Shown: positions 36,617 to 46,622 of the stretch, in pieces
Layout: each line of letters opens with the position of its first letter
Position numbering within the stretch: the first letter of the stretch is position 1
DNA from: Trichomonas vaginalis G3
Lineage: Eukaryota > Parabasalia > Trichomonadida > Trichomonadidae
DNA length: 64,000 bases
Reading direction: 5' to 3'
NCBI RefSeq assembly: GCF_026262505.1
Contig: NC_067207.1
Location: 8,276,082 to 8,340,081, forward strand
Made by a program: the position numbers and the translations under genes
The notes under the pieces: generated by a model
What the model saw: only the letters and a program-made list of their open reading frames with translations
Database searches by the model: none
What the model was told of the DNA's origin: nothing

Positions 36617-37495
36617 ATGTTAGAAAAAAAGTTTGCTGACATTGACAAAAAATTTGAGAATGTTTTAAAAAACAAGAACAAGAGGAAGTTAGAAAATGCT
36701 CAGATAAAGCCTATACATGACAAGTTCTTATTTGCCCAGAATGGTATAACAGGTCTAATTGCACCACCTGGGTCGGGTAAGACTTTCACTTATCTTAAAA
36801 TGGCTGCACAACAACAAGAACTAGATGAGAAGAACCCATTCTATGAGTTAGTAGTCATTTGTAGTACTTCTGGTCAATTTGACCAAACCGTCAATTCGTT
36901 CAAAGATATTATAAAGAAGTCTAAGTTAGTATGTATAAAGGATACTGAGTTGTTAGATTGGATAAAAGAAGTACCAAAGAAGAGTTTTGAAGTATAATGC
37001 TATAAATGAGTATATAAATTCTAAGTTTAAAGACCCAAATGAGGAAATGCAGAGAATATTAGAGAAGAAACACTTCAGAAACAAAACAGAAAGAGATAGA
37101 ATACATTTCGAAGAAATTGCAATCTTACGATTGGAAGACTTACCCTCATAGATGTCTTCTTATCTTAGATGATTTCGCCTCTCATCCTTTGTTAAAGAAC
37201 AGAGAACAAGACATGTGTCGAATTCTTAAGAAGCTCAGACACTTTAACATTTCAGTCGTAATATGTGTACAGACAGCAAAGAGTTTAAGTAAGGATGTTA
37301 AAAGAATACTTACTGACATTATACTTTTCCCGGATTGTCGAAGACGATTTCATGGAACTTATGAAAGAGTACATGGCAGGTAAGTTTGACAGACATGAAC
37401 TATGGGAGAAGTACAAAGTCATACAAGACCCTCATACTTCTTTCAGAATTCATATCTACGCAAACAAAGTTCAAATTGTAAAAATTCAAGCTTGA
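36617..37495 (+). pseudogene. Packaging ATPase, FtsK/HerA (A32-like) family (element B)
   Basis: About 290 codons from MLEKKFADIDKKFEN. Walker A is GLIAPPGSGKT near 36,755-36,785; Walker B is CLLILDDFA near 37,155. The end of the domain has an arginine and beta-rich segment typical of this family. It powers genome packaging in Polinton-type viruses. Element C has its own version at about 47,960-48,795. Broken. Confidence 0.8.
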
Positions 37496-37511
37496 AAAAT
37501 AAATGGTTCAT

Positions 37512-38403
37512 CTACCCTACTTGTTTGAAGTTGTCAAAATACTCTGTTATTTTTTCTTTCAGTAGCGGTAAGTCTTCTTTGAAGGTAAAAATTGTACAAC
37601 CTTTCATATCATATTGTGTTTGAGGTAACGTATCTTGAACTATTTGTTTCACATCTTCATTTGGGGTCATTGAAATCGGTAAGTTTTCGCGATAGAACCA
37701 ATTTCTGTCAGATTTGTAAATCTTAGCAAGGTCGTAAAAGCTTTTGTTGTTTCTTCTGACTAAATGCAACATAACCATATCTTTATCTTCTTCATTTTCC
37801 ATCTCTTCAGTATAAATCATATACTTATAGTTCTTTTCCTTTCCTTTTGGTACCGAACGTGGTATTCTTTTCTGAATGCTTTTGTCTTTTGCTTCAAGCT
37901 TGTTTTCCATCTCTTCACGTTCTTGTCTATGAATTTCGTCAAGATCTGTAAATATACCAAGCATAACGAGGCGAAGCCCACATTGCAACAGCATTTACAA
38001 GAAGTCTATGTACATAATATCCTCTCAAACCGTTTGGCAATTTTTCACGATTTTCATAGAGTTTTGGCGACTGGGGTTTTTTACTTACTCGCTGTTCTTC
38101 ACTGTTTTCATAGAGTTTTGGCGACTGGGGTTTTTTACTTACTCGAGTTTTTGCGACTACGAAAAAATCCGTAGTCGAATTTTCAGCTTCATTTAATAGT
38201 TCAATAGTGCTTTGGTTCCTAAACCAGTCTTGTGGTTTCTTAGTATCTGGAGCAAAACATGCTGTCAAAATACTTTGCATTTGGTACATATCGTCTTTGA
38301 CTGAACGAATGAGACGGAGTTGTTTGTTAAACTGTATGTACTCGTATTCTTCATTTATAGCTTCATGGACTATAACTGTTGTTGTGTTCTCTGTTGTTGA
38401 CAT
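37512..38403 (-). pseudogene. KilA-type DNA-binding protein (element B)
   Basis: Starts at ATG 38,403 after the conserved leader. The N-terminal part matches the uninterrupted gene at 56,736-57,563 (VHEAINEEYEYIQ), then NAVAMWASPRYAW, a Lys/Glu coiled coil, and a C-terminal domain (NNKSFYDLAKIYKSDRNWF). It contains a short internal duplication encoding RVSKKPQSPKLYEN twice. KilA-N/Bro-type proteins of DNA viruses bind DNA and may regulate genes. Broken. Confidence 0.65.
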
Positions 38404-38460
38404 ATCTGTCTTTACATACAAAATAAAAAAATAAATAAAAATAAAACTAACTTTATTTTC
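38401..38460 (-). promoter_or_regulatory. Conserved upstream block of KilA-type gene
   Basis: Reads, towards the ATG, AAAATAAAGTTAGTTTTA, a T-rich run, then TTTTGTATGTAAAGACAGAT and ATG. Near-identical blocks precede the genes starting at about 39,102, 40,559, 55,257 and 56,736. Confidence 0.7.
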
Positions 38461-38491
38461 TGACTTTCACAAAAGACCAAAAATAAACGCT

Positions 38492-39102
38492 TTACATGTA
38501 TTTTTCAGCAACTTCGTCAAATAATTTTATAGCTTTATCTATCTCATCTACTTCAAACGTTTCTTTACCTTTTATGGGAGCACCATACATTTTCTCAAAC
38601 TTTTCAAGTAGTTCTGTTTCTGCAGCTCTCATATCATTAGCAAACACAACCTTGACTCTATTGACTGTACTGTTATATCTTTGAGTTATATTATATGTTC
38701 TTCCTATCTTATATCTTTTTGTGTTGAAGTCCTTCGGTTTCTGAACGATGTAAAGTAAGCCTTCACTGCAACGTTCCGTATCGAATGAACCATATGTTAT
38801 GAAGTTATATCCAACAACTGGGTCTAACCATAACAAAACTATTGGTATAAGACTTTTGTCAATGAGATATGCTGTAGTTCCATAGAATCTTACCGATATC
38901 ATAAGCTCAGGATTTCTTGTCAAAATTTTCTGAGTAGAAGCAATTCTAACCCAGTCCTTTGTTTTCTTTCCAGATGGAGATATAATGTCTGACAAAAAAT
39001 ATTTGTTGTATTTCTTTGAGTATCTTACGTTTAAATCACCTATTCTAACCACTTTGGTGTCATTGTCATCTTTCTAACTGTTTCAAACTCAATGTTTGAC
39101 AT
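38492..39102 (-). pseudogene. KilA-N-like plus T5orf172 (GIY-YIG-type) protein
   Basis: Long open region of 186 codons (38,492-39,052), with the conserved leader ATG at about 39,102. The N-terminal 70 residues have a KilA-N-like strand pattern. The C-terminal half has GLLYIVQKPK, YKIGRT and then ELLEKFEKMYG...ETFEV, which is the T5orf172 arrangement, a GIY-YIG-like nuclease fold common in viral Bro/KilA proteins. Possible roles are DNA cleavage or gene regulation. The last residues are uninterrupted to the stop at 38,492. Confidence 0.65.
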
Positions 39103-39214
39103 ATCTGTCTTTACATACAAAATAAAAAAATATTTTATAAAAAACTAACTTTATTTTTTCTATCTTAAGGAAATTCATGATTTTTGTGCTGAATTCAATA
39201 AAAATATATTTTAG

Positions 39215-39345
39215 GTGAAGTCCACATTGCAACAGCATTTACAAGAAGTCTATGTACATAATATCCTTTCAAACCAGGAGCCAAATTCTTGCGATTTTCA
39301 TACGGAATCTCTTCTCTCGGTTTTCCGAGGGAAGCAAGCATATGC
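39215..39345 (-). pseudogene. Partial KilA-type gene fragment
   Basis: A short stretch matching the middle of the gene at 56,736-57,563 (encoding around SLGKPREEIPYENRKNLAPG and NAV). It is embedded in repeated noncoding DNA between two KilA-type genes, evidence of repeated duplication in this cluster. Confidence 0.6.
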
Positions 39346-39620
39346 CATTTTACTCAGAATTTTGTTGCTGAATTCAATAAAAATAATGTTTAGGTGAAGA
39401 GGTGAGATTTCACCTGTTTTTTCACCTAATTTTTCACCCCAGTTATTTTATAAGCGTTTTACATGGTAAACGTTATTTTTTAAATTTTGTGAAAACTCAA
39501 CGGTTTGACACAAGCCATATGCCATTTTACTCAGAATTTTGTTGCTGAATTCAATAAAAATATATTTTAGGTGAAGAGGTGAGATTTCACCTGTTTTTTC
39601 ACCTAATTTTTCACCTCTTT
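39340..39620. repeat. Direct repeats carrying GGTGAA/TTCACC palindromes
   Basis: A block containing GCTGAATTCAATAAAAAT then TAGGTGAAGAGGTGAGATT and TTCACC motifs occurs at about 39,340-39,440 and again at 39,515-39,620. The same palindromic core recurs at 40,648-40,700 and 46,222-46,264, each time just past gene ends. Possible terminator hairpins or protein-binding sites. Confidence 0.8.
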
Positions 39621-39623
39621 TTT

Positions 39624-40559
39624 TCACAAGCGTTTTACATGAATTGTACGATGTATATTTGAAATCCTAAACAGTTTCGTAGCTTCTATTTCTTCTTTTA
39701 GTACATTGAATGTTTTAACAATGCCGAAAGTTTCTTTATACTTCTTCTTGACGTCAGATAGAAGGAAATCGTCAGCAGTTGGATAGTTTTTGTTCAGAAA
39801 TGCTAACATGTCCATTTTATCTTCTACCGGCTTCTCTGCTTCTTTCTTTAAATCTGCATAGTCGTTTCTCATTCTTTCTATCTCTTTGACTGAGTAGTTA
39901 TATTTTCTTATTGCTGCTTTACATTTAGAACATTGCGGGTTCATTTTTGCGTTATATTCTGAAACCTTACCTGCTAAAACAACCAAGGCGTCAATGGTTT
40001 TCTTTAAATCTGAAGCAGTTGGTTTTATCTGTTCATTCCATACCTTACCTCTTCTATCTTTATCTCTTATCTGCCATACACATTTTGCAGCTAATGAAAC
40101 AAAGTTGTCGTATGTCTTAAACTCCCCAGATTTATATATGTCAGAGATGTTCTTATATACTATGTCGCAATCTTTGTCCATAACTTTATGGTTGCAATGA
40201 AAACCAAGGAATTCATAATTTACCTTTCGTATGAACTTCTTTATTTCTACTGAGTCAGTTGCTTTGACTTCTATTTCATCAAATTCAGGAATAGTTAGTT
40301 TTTGCTGCTGAATTTCAGGTAGTTTAGGCAAATGGTCGATGAGGTCCTCCATTTCATAAAGATACTGTTCATTTGTTTCATCTTTCGCACTACAGTCTAA
40401 ATTACTTGTTAAAAGTTCTTGCTTTATCTTCTGGATTTCTGTTTCGAAAGTATATGAAGAAGGAATGAAGCTTTTCATTTCTACTAACATAGATGTTGGA
40501 TTCATGACTAACGAGTTTGGTGCTGTTGTTTGAATTGTTGTTGTGCCGATTGTTGACAT
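39624..40559 (-). CDS. Unknown protein with KilA-type leader, 311 aa
   Basis: An uninterrupted ORF. I take ATG 40,559 (MSTIGTTTIQ) as the start because it sits at the end of the conserved leader. The N-terminal half is mixed. The C-terminal half has a paired cysteine motif (CSKCKAAIRKYNYS), then a long helix (VKEIERMRNDYADLKKEAEK) and a compact end. No family is recognised, but leader, position and size fit the KilA/Bro-like cluster. Possibly a DNA-binding protein with a diverged N-terminal domain. Confidence 0.6.
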   Translation of the reverse strand: MSTIGTTTIQTTAPNSLVMNPTSMLVEMKSFIPSSYTFETEIQKIKQELLTSNLDCSAKDETNEQYLYEMEDLIDHLPKLPEIQQQKLTIPEFDEIEVKATDSVEIKKFIRKVNYEFLGFHCNHKVMDKDCDIVYKNISDIYKSGEFKTYDNFVSLAAKCVWQIRDKDRRGKVWNEQIKPTASDLKKTIDALVVLAGKVSEYNAKMNPQCSKCKAAIRKYNYSVKEIERMRNDYADLKKEAEKPVEDKMDMLAFLNKNYPTADDFLLSDVKKKYKETFGIVKTFNVLKEEIEATKLFRISNIHRTIHVKRL

Positions 40560-40699
40560 ATCTGTTCTTACATACAAAATAAAAAAATAAATAAAAATAA
40601 AACTAACTTTATTTTTTCTATCTTAAGGAAATTCATGAAAATTCAAGAGGGTGAAAAAACAGGTGAAAAAAGAGGTGAAATCTCACCTCTTCACCTAAA

Positions 40700-40879
40700 T
40701 TATATTTTTTGGTCCGGGAACAACTTTCTCTCAATTGGAGCTGTAGCATACTCTTTGCGTAAGCGGTTCAGACCTTCTTCGAAGTTTTGGTCTCTCTTGG
40801 ACTGAGATTGGAATTGCTGGGGTGGAGCTTTAGGTTCCTCTGGTTTGGGAATGGACTCGGTTGGTGGTACGTCGGACAT
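40700..40879 (-). CDS. Small Pro/Gln-rich protein, 59 aa
   Basis: ATG at 40,879 (MSDVPPTESIPKPEEPKAPP) to TAA. Pro-rich first half, then a basic helix (FEEGLNRLRKEYATAPIERK). It reads away from the 22-bp repeat array and is divergent from the gene at 41,147. Longer open frames through the array lack supporting features. Unknown function. Confidence 0.45.
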   Translation of the reverse strand: MSDVPPTESIPKPEEPKAPPQQFQSQSKRDQNFEEGLNRLRKEYATAPIERKLFPDQKI

Positions 40880-41046
40880 TGTTCTGAAGCAGTACAAGTA
40901 TTGTTCTGAAGCAGTGCAAATATTGTTCTGAAACAGTACAAGTATTGTTCTGAAACAGTACAAGTATTGTTCTGAAACAGTACAAGTATTGTTCTGAAAC
41001 AGTACAAGTATTGTTCTGAAACAGTACAAGTATTGTTCTGAAACAG
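40876..41046. repeat. 22-bp tandem repeats, about 8 copies
   Basis: The unit TTGTTCTGAAACAGTACAAG (plus two bases) repeats about eight times, with diverged copies continuing to 41,145. It fills the space between two divergent small genes. A related motif in inverse orientation forms the array at 56,100-56,360. Confidence 0.95.
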
Positions 41047-41146
41047 AAATTTTTTCTCACAAATTGAGAGCTTTTACGGGAAATTTGTTCTGAAAAAGTT
41101 CAAGTCTTGTTCTGAAAAAGTACAAGACTAGTTCTGAAACAGAACA

Positions 41147-41512
41147 ATGGACAACATCGAGCCATTAGATGAGGCAATTTACCTTATAGAGATAAATGAA
41201 GTTGTTAAGCAGTACTTGGGCAAGGACAAAGCCAACAAGTCCCTCGGCTTCTGGTTGTCTGGAAGAGGTGCGCTGAAAATCGAAATTGAAACCGGAATTC
41301 CAATTCAAATACCAGAAAACACTCCTGTAGACGACATAAAGGAGATGAAGAAAGAAGCTCTTCTCAAGTTCTTTGCAAAGCGCCCATGGATACAACTTCC
41401 AAACAGAGAGAGTCCAATTCCACGAATTATACAAATTCTCAGAGCACTGTTCCACTTCTCGGATCAGCCGTTCTACATAACCTCAGAAGGCAACATCCAA
41501 CCAGTTCAGTAA
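41147..41512 (+). CDS. Unknown Polinton protein, 121 aa
   Basis: Uninterrupted ORF, ATG at 41,147 directly after the repeat array: MDNIEPLDEAIYLIEINEVV. Mixed alpha/beta, neutral, with a Pro-rich middle and IPRIIQILRALFHFSDQPF. No recognised family. Lower AT content than its neighbours. Confidence 0.55.
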   Translation: MDNIEPLDEAIYLIEINEVVKQYLGKDKANKSLGFWLSGRGALKIEIETGIPIQIPENTPVDDIKEMKKEALLKFFAKRPWIQLPNRESPIPRIIQILRALFHFSDQPFYITSEGNIQPVQ

Positions 41513-41625
41513 ACATCTCATTTTAACTCACTTTTTTATGTTTTTTGTGAAAGTGTCAAAAATAAATTGTTTTCATGAGTTTTCTACGATGTTAGAAAAA
41601 ATGTTATTTTCTAATATCTTCACAT

Positions 41626-42487
41626 TCAATACTTTTTCAGCACTTTTCCGTAGTTATATATGAAAGACAATTCGAGATAAAAGTCATAGTACAATGGAAT
41701 AATATGTTGCACACCATTTGTTGTGAACCAAACTTGAAAGTCAGAGAAACTGTTACTAGATGGTTCGTAGAATTTAGAAGCAAAGTCATAAAAGTCCTTA
41801 CCAATACATAGAAAACTATTGTTGCTTGAACTGAAACTTGCATGACACATAACATTTTGAGGGTCAAACACGTTTCTATAAACCATCAAATCTGCTGGTG
41901 GAAGTATAAATTTAAATGGACCATCTGGTGGTAATGGTTCGTTCTGGTTTAGTAACCGAAGAAAATTGTGCCCAAGAACGTTTGTCTACTTCCCAAAATA
42001 AAAACTCTGTATCTCTTGGAGGGTTAATTTCAATCTTTTGAAATGAAACGGTGGAGTTCATCTTGTCATATTCTAGTTTCAGATAGTATGTTCCATTTAG
42101 TAAAGAGTCGTATTTTTCTTGAAATTCCCAATAATATTTGTTCATTTGAGTTTGAAAGTCATTTAGAGTTTTCTCAAGACTTTCGTCTGAACGAACTGTA
42201 AAGATTCTCATTTCGTCAAATTTGTCTATTAGACCATCAGAACCTTTATACTGCCCATGAAAATATACTGCGAACATAAATGCGTTAGTTCTATTTGAAA
42301 ACAAAACTCTTCTAAATCCTATTGCCTTTGCATCTGAAGGACTTTGAAGCCAACGAATTGGATAGTCAAACCTGTATGCTCGGGATGAAATTTCTTCATC
42401 TGAAATAGTCCTACCAGCATTTGTAAAGATATAGTCTAACGGTTTTGTATCTGCTACTTTTGTTCTTTGTTTTTCAACCTGAAGCAT
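41626..42487 (-). pseudogene. Unknown Polinton protein, possible minor virion protein (element B)
   Basis: Starts at ATG 42,487 (MLQVEKQRTKVADTKPLDY). Beta-rich with many aromatic residues. Its size and its end (a hydrophobic strand, then a short polar tail) recall the 285-residue protein at 62,437-63,294 and the broken part at 47,030-47,890 in element C. The relationship is tentative. Broken. Confidence 0.45.
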
Positions 42488-42605
42488 TTAATATATGTAA
42501 AAATATATTGTTTTAAAATGGTATGCCATTTCATATTTCTCATCTAACAAACAAGTTTCCCAACGGTCTTCTCCAACAAACTCAGCGTACATTTCAAATA
42601 AATTT

Positions 42606-44547
42606 TTACTTCATGCAATGTTTTATTTCTGTGCCGTCTTCAAGTATGCCCCAGTACTTACGCTTGGAGAGGACATGAACTTCGGAAAATACCTTATCTA
42701 GCTTAAAACAGCCCATCTTTTCACCGACCATTCCCATTTCAATGAGTTTGTTGTATCCTTCTTCGTTCGTCATGAGTGCGTCAATGTTCTCATAGTAAAC
42801 CTTCACTTTGGATTTGACTTCGGAGAAGAATTTGTTGTAGTTGTCAAGGACTGCCTTTGCGAACTGAGGGTAAGACCAATGTTCGACAATAGGTTTTAAT
42901 GTGGTTACTAAGCCACTTTGACCTTGAGTGAATTCGTACTTCAAAACAAAAGGAGAAAACCTTTCAACAAAGTTGTCGACCTTCTCATAATGTTTACTCT
43001 TCATCTCTTGAGGTTTCTTAATGGAATATCCCATGTCGAATTCATAAGCAATTTGAGTGTCATTGCAAGTTTGGGGTTTGAAGCTTTCCTAATATCATAC
43101 AGTTGTTGTATGACTTTTCCAACTGTATAGTTCCTTCCCGGGAACTCACCATCTTCGTTTGGAATTCCAGTCGGAATATATTGGACAAACCTCATGTATG
43201 CAGCGTTAAGGTCGACATAGTATATCTTTTCATCTGAGTCGAACTTGTCGCAACCAATTGGTCCAGTTTGTGGAAATTCAAGTAAGTCTCTTATCTTCTG
43301 AGAAACTTCTCCTGTTATCTCATAAACATCGTCGAAGCAACCTGTTTCATATAAAACCTTCTGACCTAACTCAGATGCTCTCCAATACAATTTGACGTCA
43401 ATTGGATGTCTCAATGGAAGTTTGTTTATAGCATCTTGAAGTTCTTGCAACCTCATTGGAAGTTCTTCTGGTTCAGGTTGGTATCCGAACATACCAACAC
43501 CTTGTGGAACTGTGTACTTCTTTTGTACTAGAACTTTGTCTGGAACAACTTTTGGTCTTGCTAACAATGAAAAGTTTGTTTCGTCTTTTGGTACAAAAGT
43601 TTCTGTCAGCTTGTCATCTGGAATTGGTTCCAACAAACCTTTCTCGAAAAGAATGTTTACAGCTCTGACAATGTTGCACTTACTTTTACCAAAGAATGGG
43701 TGTGTAAGACTTTCGTTCAACATGAAGTGGTTGTGGACAATTACAATCTTCAACCATGGTAAGTCTTTGTCAACAACATAGTCGTCATGTGAAGAACCTT
43801 TAGCTGTAGGTATGTTGACTCGGATATTGACATTTGCCAACGGTGCAATTTTGCCAATTGACCTCTGAGAATGTACCTTGTCTTCACACATGACTCAAGA
43901 TACTTCATCTTCTCATCTGTAACAAGACCAGAGTTCCTGAGACATGTAAGAATGCAAGGTTCGTTGACAATTGTTTCAATTGAATTGTAAATTCCATACC
44001 TTGTCAAGTCAATGTCAGACTTATTTATGAACGGGAAGTATCCAGCATGTTGTCTGACTGCTTGAGGGTTAGGTTGGTACCATTCGAACTTGACACTTGC
44101 AATTCCTTCAATTGCATTCAAAATGTCTGAGTCGGAGTCAACCATTTGTTCTCTCTTTGTAGTCTTGAAAGCGTCAAGAAGTTTTGCGGCTGTTTGTTCA
44201 TTGCCATGTGCATAGTAAATGTGACCATCCAAATCCGTTATGGTCAATCTGAGATTGTGTCCTTTCTTATTTCCGTCTTGTATGGCAGCAAGTACTCCCA
44301 TGAAGCCTTCTTTGTTCTTTCCTTCGTCAAAGTTTACTGTAAAGGTTCGACCAGATGTAATTTGACTTCTAACTTCACGATACTTTTCATATGCATATCT
44401 TGTTCTTTCCATGGGAGCATGTGTGTCTTCACCTTTTCCTTTTTTCCTTCTCAAAGGATGCAATTGTTCGTCATGTTTCCAGTAGAATCTGGCAAAGCCG
44501 TCGTGTCCTTCAACTTGAGGTTCACTAACATCGAAAGGCATGTCCAT
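42606..44547 (-). pseudogene. Family B DNA polymerase, first type (element B)
   Basis: About 645 codons starting at ATG 44,547 (MDMPFDVSEPQ). The palm shows motif A-like YYVDLNAAYMRF followed by GIP, and motif B-like KLAMTLKLLMNST. A basic segment near the C terminus (SKRKYWGI) fits the thumb region of protein-primed polymerases. The sequence is only distantly similar to the polymerase at 58,411-62,330, so it belongs to another lineage. Broken. Confidence 0.6.
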
Positions 44548-44569
44548 AAGACGAGTATATAAGAATTTC

Positions 44570-45470
44570 CGAAAAAGTGACACCCAAAAAGTGACACTTT
44601 CAATAGGGAGTAACACTTAAAAAGTGACAATTTAAAATTCACAATAAATAAAAATAATAAATTTTTTAGTCTATTAAATTATTCTTTTCTTTGAAATCCT
44701 CCAAAAATTCTTCGAAATGTTCTAAAATATAACCTGGAGAATTATAACAAAATTCATTAATTTCTAACATATACGTATCTAACAATTCATTTGGAATTTC
44801 AAACGATCTTAAATATGTAATTGAATTTTGTATCTTCTCATTTATTTGAGAAAGTTTTTCTTCAGCATTTTCCAATAAAAATCTTAATGGATTCAAATTG
44901 GCTTCTTGATTCTGAACAAAATTTAATACTTGGTATAAACGTGATTGAACTTCTCTTTTCAATTTTGTTTTATAATCTGTCAATCGAGGCTCGCGAATTC
45001 TAATTGAAGGAATAAAACCTGTTTGAAGTAAATTGTTTTTAATACGATAAAAGTAATTGGGTGCAACTTCTTCTAAAAGATTTTTGACAAAAACATCAAT
45101 TCTTTGATTTTTAACGCAGCCAAAATCGTGATATTTTATCTTTTTAAATAAAGATTCAGAAACGTTATTCACAACGGTTAATTCATTTGGTCTGGCAGCG
45201 GCTATCCACTGTTGTTTATGAATGTCCCACTGACGTGTAAAGTATTGATTAAATTCCAATTGATCTTGAATTTTATCAATAATGTGCTCTTTATACATTT
45301 TTGCAGCATCTTCTTCTGTGCAATCACGATAATAACATAAAATGTTCATAAATTTTTCGACTTCTGATCTAATCTCTTCATCATTTATCTTTGAGAGATT
45401 CTTTTTAAGTGCGCGTATTACATGTAGCGCGCACCAAAGTTAGTATCCCTAACTTGGGTACGGCGGCACT
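44570..45470 (-). mobile_element. MULE-type transposon fragment
   Basis: The open frame at 44,666-45,349 encodes WIAAARPNELTVVNNVSESL then a basic helical segment, the usual layout of the C-terminal third of Mutator-like transposases (R..ELT.N..ES). N-terminal and DDE parts are absent. One flank has three copies of AAAAAGTGACA (44,572-44,630). MULEs are known in T. vaginalis. It sits between the polymerase of B and the first gene of C. Confidence 0.6.
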
Positions 45471-45485
45471 GCGTTCCACCTTACC
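45409..45485. repeat. GC-rich palindromes at the B/C junction
   Basis: GTGCGCG (45,409-45,415) pairs with CGCGCAC (45,427-45,433). Further on, AACTTGGGTA pairs with TACCCAAGTT around a GC-rich core ending at about 45,485. These stand out in the AT-rich surroundings and could be a transposon or element end. Confidence 0.7.
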
Positions 45486-45692
45486 CAAGTTAACGGTTTG
45501 ACATTTTACAAAACCAGTAACGTATATTTTACAATACAACCATAACACCAACTTAACCTTAAATATTTACAAAACCGTCTGACACATAAACGACTTCACT
45601 AACGACTTCACTAACGAATTCACTACCATCCTTACTAAATAAAAAATAACCTTATTTTTATTTTTTTTAATTTTTTATTTCATTACAAAGAC

Positions 45693-46127
45693 ATGTCTGA
45701 CTACATTTACTATGACTCTTTCCCAGAACGTTTCCGTGAACTATTCAAAACTCAAGTAAAACTGAGAAACATACATTTTAACAAAGACAGACCCATTGAC
45801 GATGAAAGAAACCCTGAATATATTACAATCCCATATGACGCAAAATTCATTGCATACATTCCTTATGGACGTAGAGGAACGAAAACTATTTCAACAAAGA
45901 CGAAAAATTATTTCTGGAGCGATGAAGAAAATTGCCTTATCTACATAAATACATACTTAAATAAAGCTACATATTGTACAAAAGAAGGTTGGACTGGATT
46001 TGAGCTCTACATATACGACGACGATGGAAACAGACGTTGTGTATACCCATACGATAATATGTACCATTGTTTTCATCAAGCATTAAACGAATACATAGTC
46101 AGTAAGGGTCTCATTCCTGTTGAGTAG
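45693..46127 (+). CDS. Unknown protein, 144 aa (element C)
   Basis: Uninterrupted from ATG 45,693 (MSDYIYYDSFPERFRELFKT) to TAG. Rich in Tyr and Asp, probably alpha/beta, with a run of beta strands in the middle (DAKFIAYIPYGRRGTKT). It has a T-rich upstream run like other genes of these elements. No family recognised. Confidence 0.55.
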   Translation: MSDYIYYDSFPERFRELFKTQVKLRNIHFNKDRPIDDERNPEYITIPYDAKFIAYIPYGRRGTKTISTKTKNYFWSDEENCLIYINTYLNKATYCTKEGWTGFELYIYDDDGNRRCVYPYDNMYHCFHQALNEYIVSKGLIPVE

Positions 46128-46221
46128 ATATGTTTTATTTTTGTTCTGTCATTTATATAAAAATAAACTTAAAAATAAATGATATCACCACCCTCACGCG
46201 TATGAAAACATAGCACAAAAA

Positions 46222-46264
46222 TAAATTTAGGTGAAGTGGTGAAATCTCACCTCTTTTTCACCCT
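46222..46264. repeat. GGTGAA/TTCACC palindromic block
   Basis: TTTAGGTGAAGTGGTGAAAT and CTCACC motifs between two convergent genes, the same core as at 39,340-39,620 and 40,648-40,700. Position past two stop codons suggests a terminator-like role. Confidence 0.65.
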
Positions 46265-46271
46265 GTTGAAT

Positions 46272-46595
46272 TCATTGCTTTATAACTCTCTTCCTTGGTT
46301 TCTTTTTAGTTGCTTTCTTCACGTCTGTCTCCAACTTGACTGTCTTTCTTCTTCGGCCGTAATGATACCAGTTACTTCCACCAGTCAATGGGTCAAATGG
46401 TCTTTCGTAAGGGTTTCCATACATTCCATAGGGACCATACGGAAGAACTACTGGTGGAGAAGAAACATTTTCTTTAGTTCCATCGACTCTATTTAAATGC
46501 ATTGTTTCACCTTTCATCTGGTCATTAAAGTCTTTTGCGTGTTTTGCAAACTCATCGTCCTTTCCTAAAGCATTTTCTGACTCAGTCGCAACCAA
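46272..46595 (-). CDS. Small protein with basic tail, 107 aa
   Basis: Open frame starting MVATESENALGKDDEF. The middle is Pro/Gly/Tyr-rich (VLPYGPYGMYGNPYERPF) and the end strongly basic (RRRKTVKLET...KKKPRKRV). This resembles small core or cement proteins of adenovirus-like particles, but that is only analogy. It is in line with two more small genes on the same strand. Confidence 0.5.
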   Translation of the reverse strand: MVATESENALGKDDEFAKHAKDFNDQMKGETMHLNRVDGTKENVSSPPVVLPYGPYGMYGNPYERPFDPLTGGSNWYHYGRRRKTVKLETDVKKATKKKPRKRVIKQ

Positions 46596-46622
46596 ATTGG
46601 ATGCTTTATTTATGAGCCCATT

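Larger units (their letters stand above)
26205..44550 (+). mobile_element. Polinton/Maverick element B
   Basis: Begins with AGGTAGTGGGGCTTCC, the mirror of the end of A, and carries the same ordered parts in plus orientation: large repeat protein, capsid-like, penton pair, SF3 helicase, ATPase, KilA family. It continues into further KilA-type genes and a polymerase B on the minus strand. No far terminal repeat is seen; I place the right limit at the PolB start beside a MULE fragment, but this is uncertain by several kb. No integrase is recognised in it. It is broken, with roughly one to two dozen breaks, fewer than A. Near-identity to A implies a young age. Confidence 0.75.

Noticed and set aside
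40876-41046. CRISPR-like array
   Set aside because: The 22-bp units are directly adjacent, without unique spacers, and the context is a eukaryotic Polinton.
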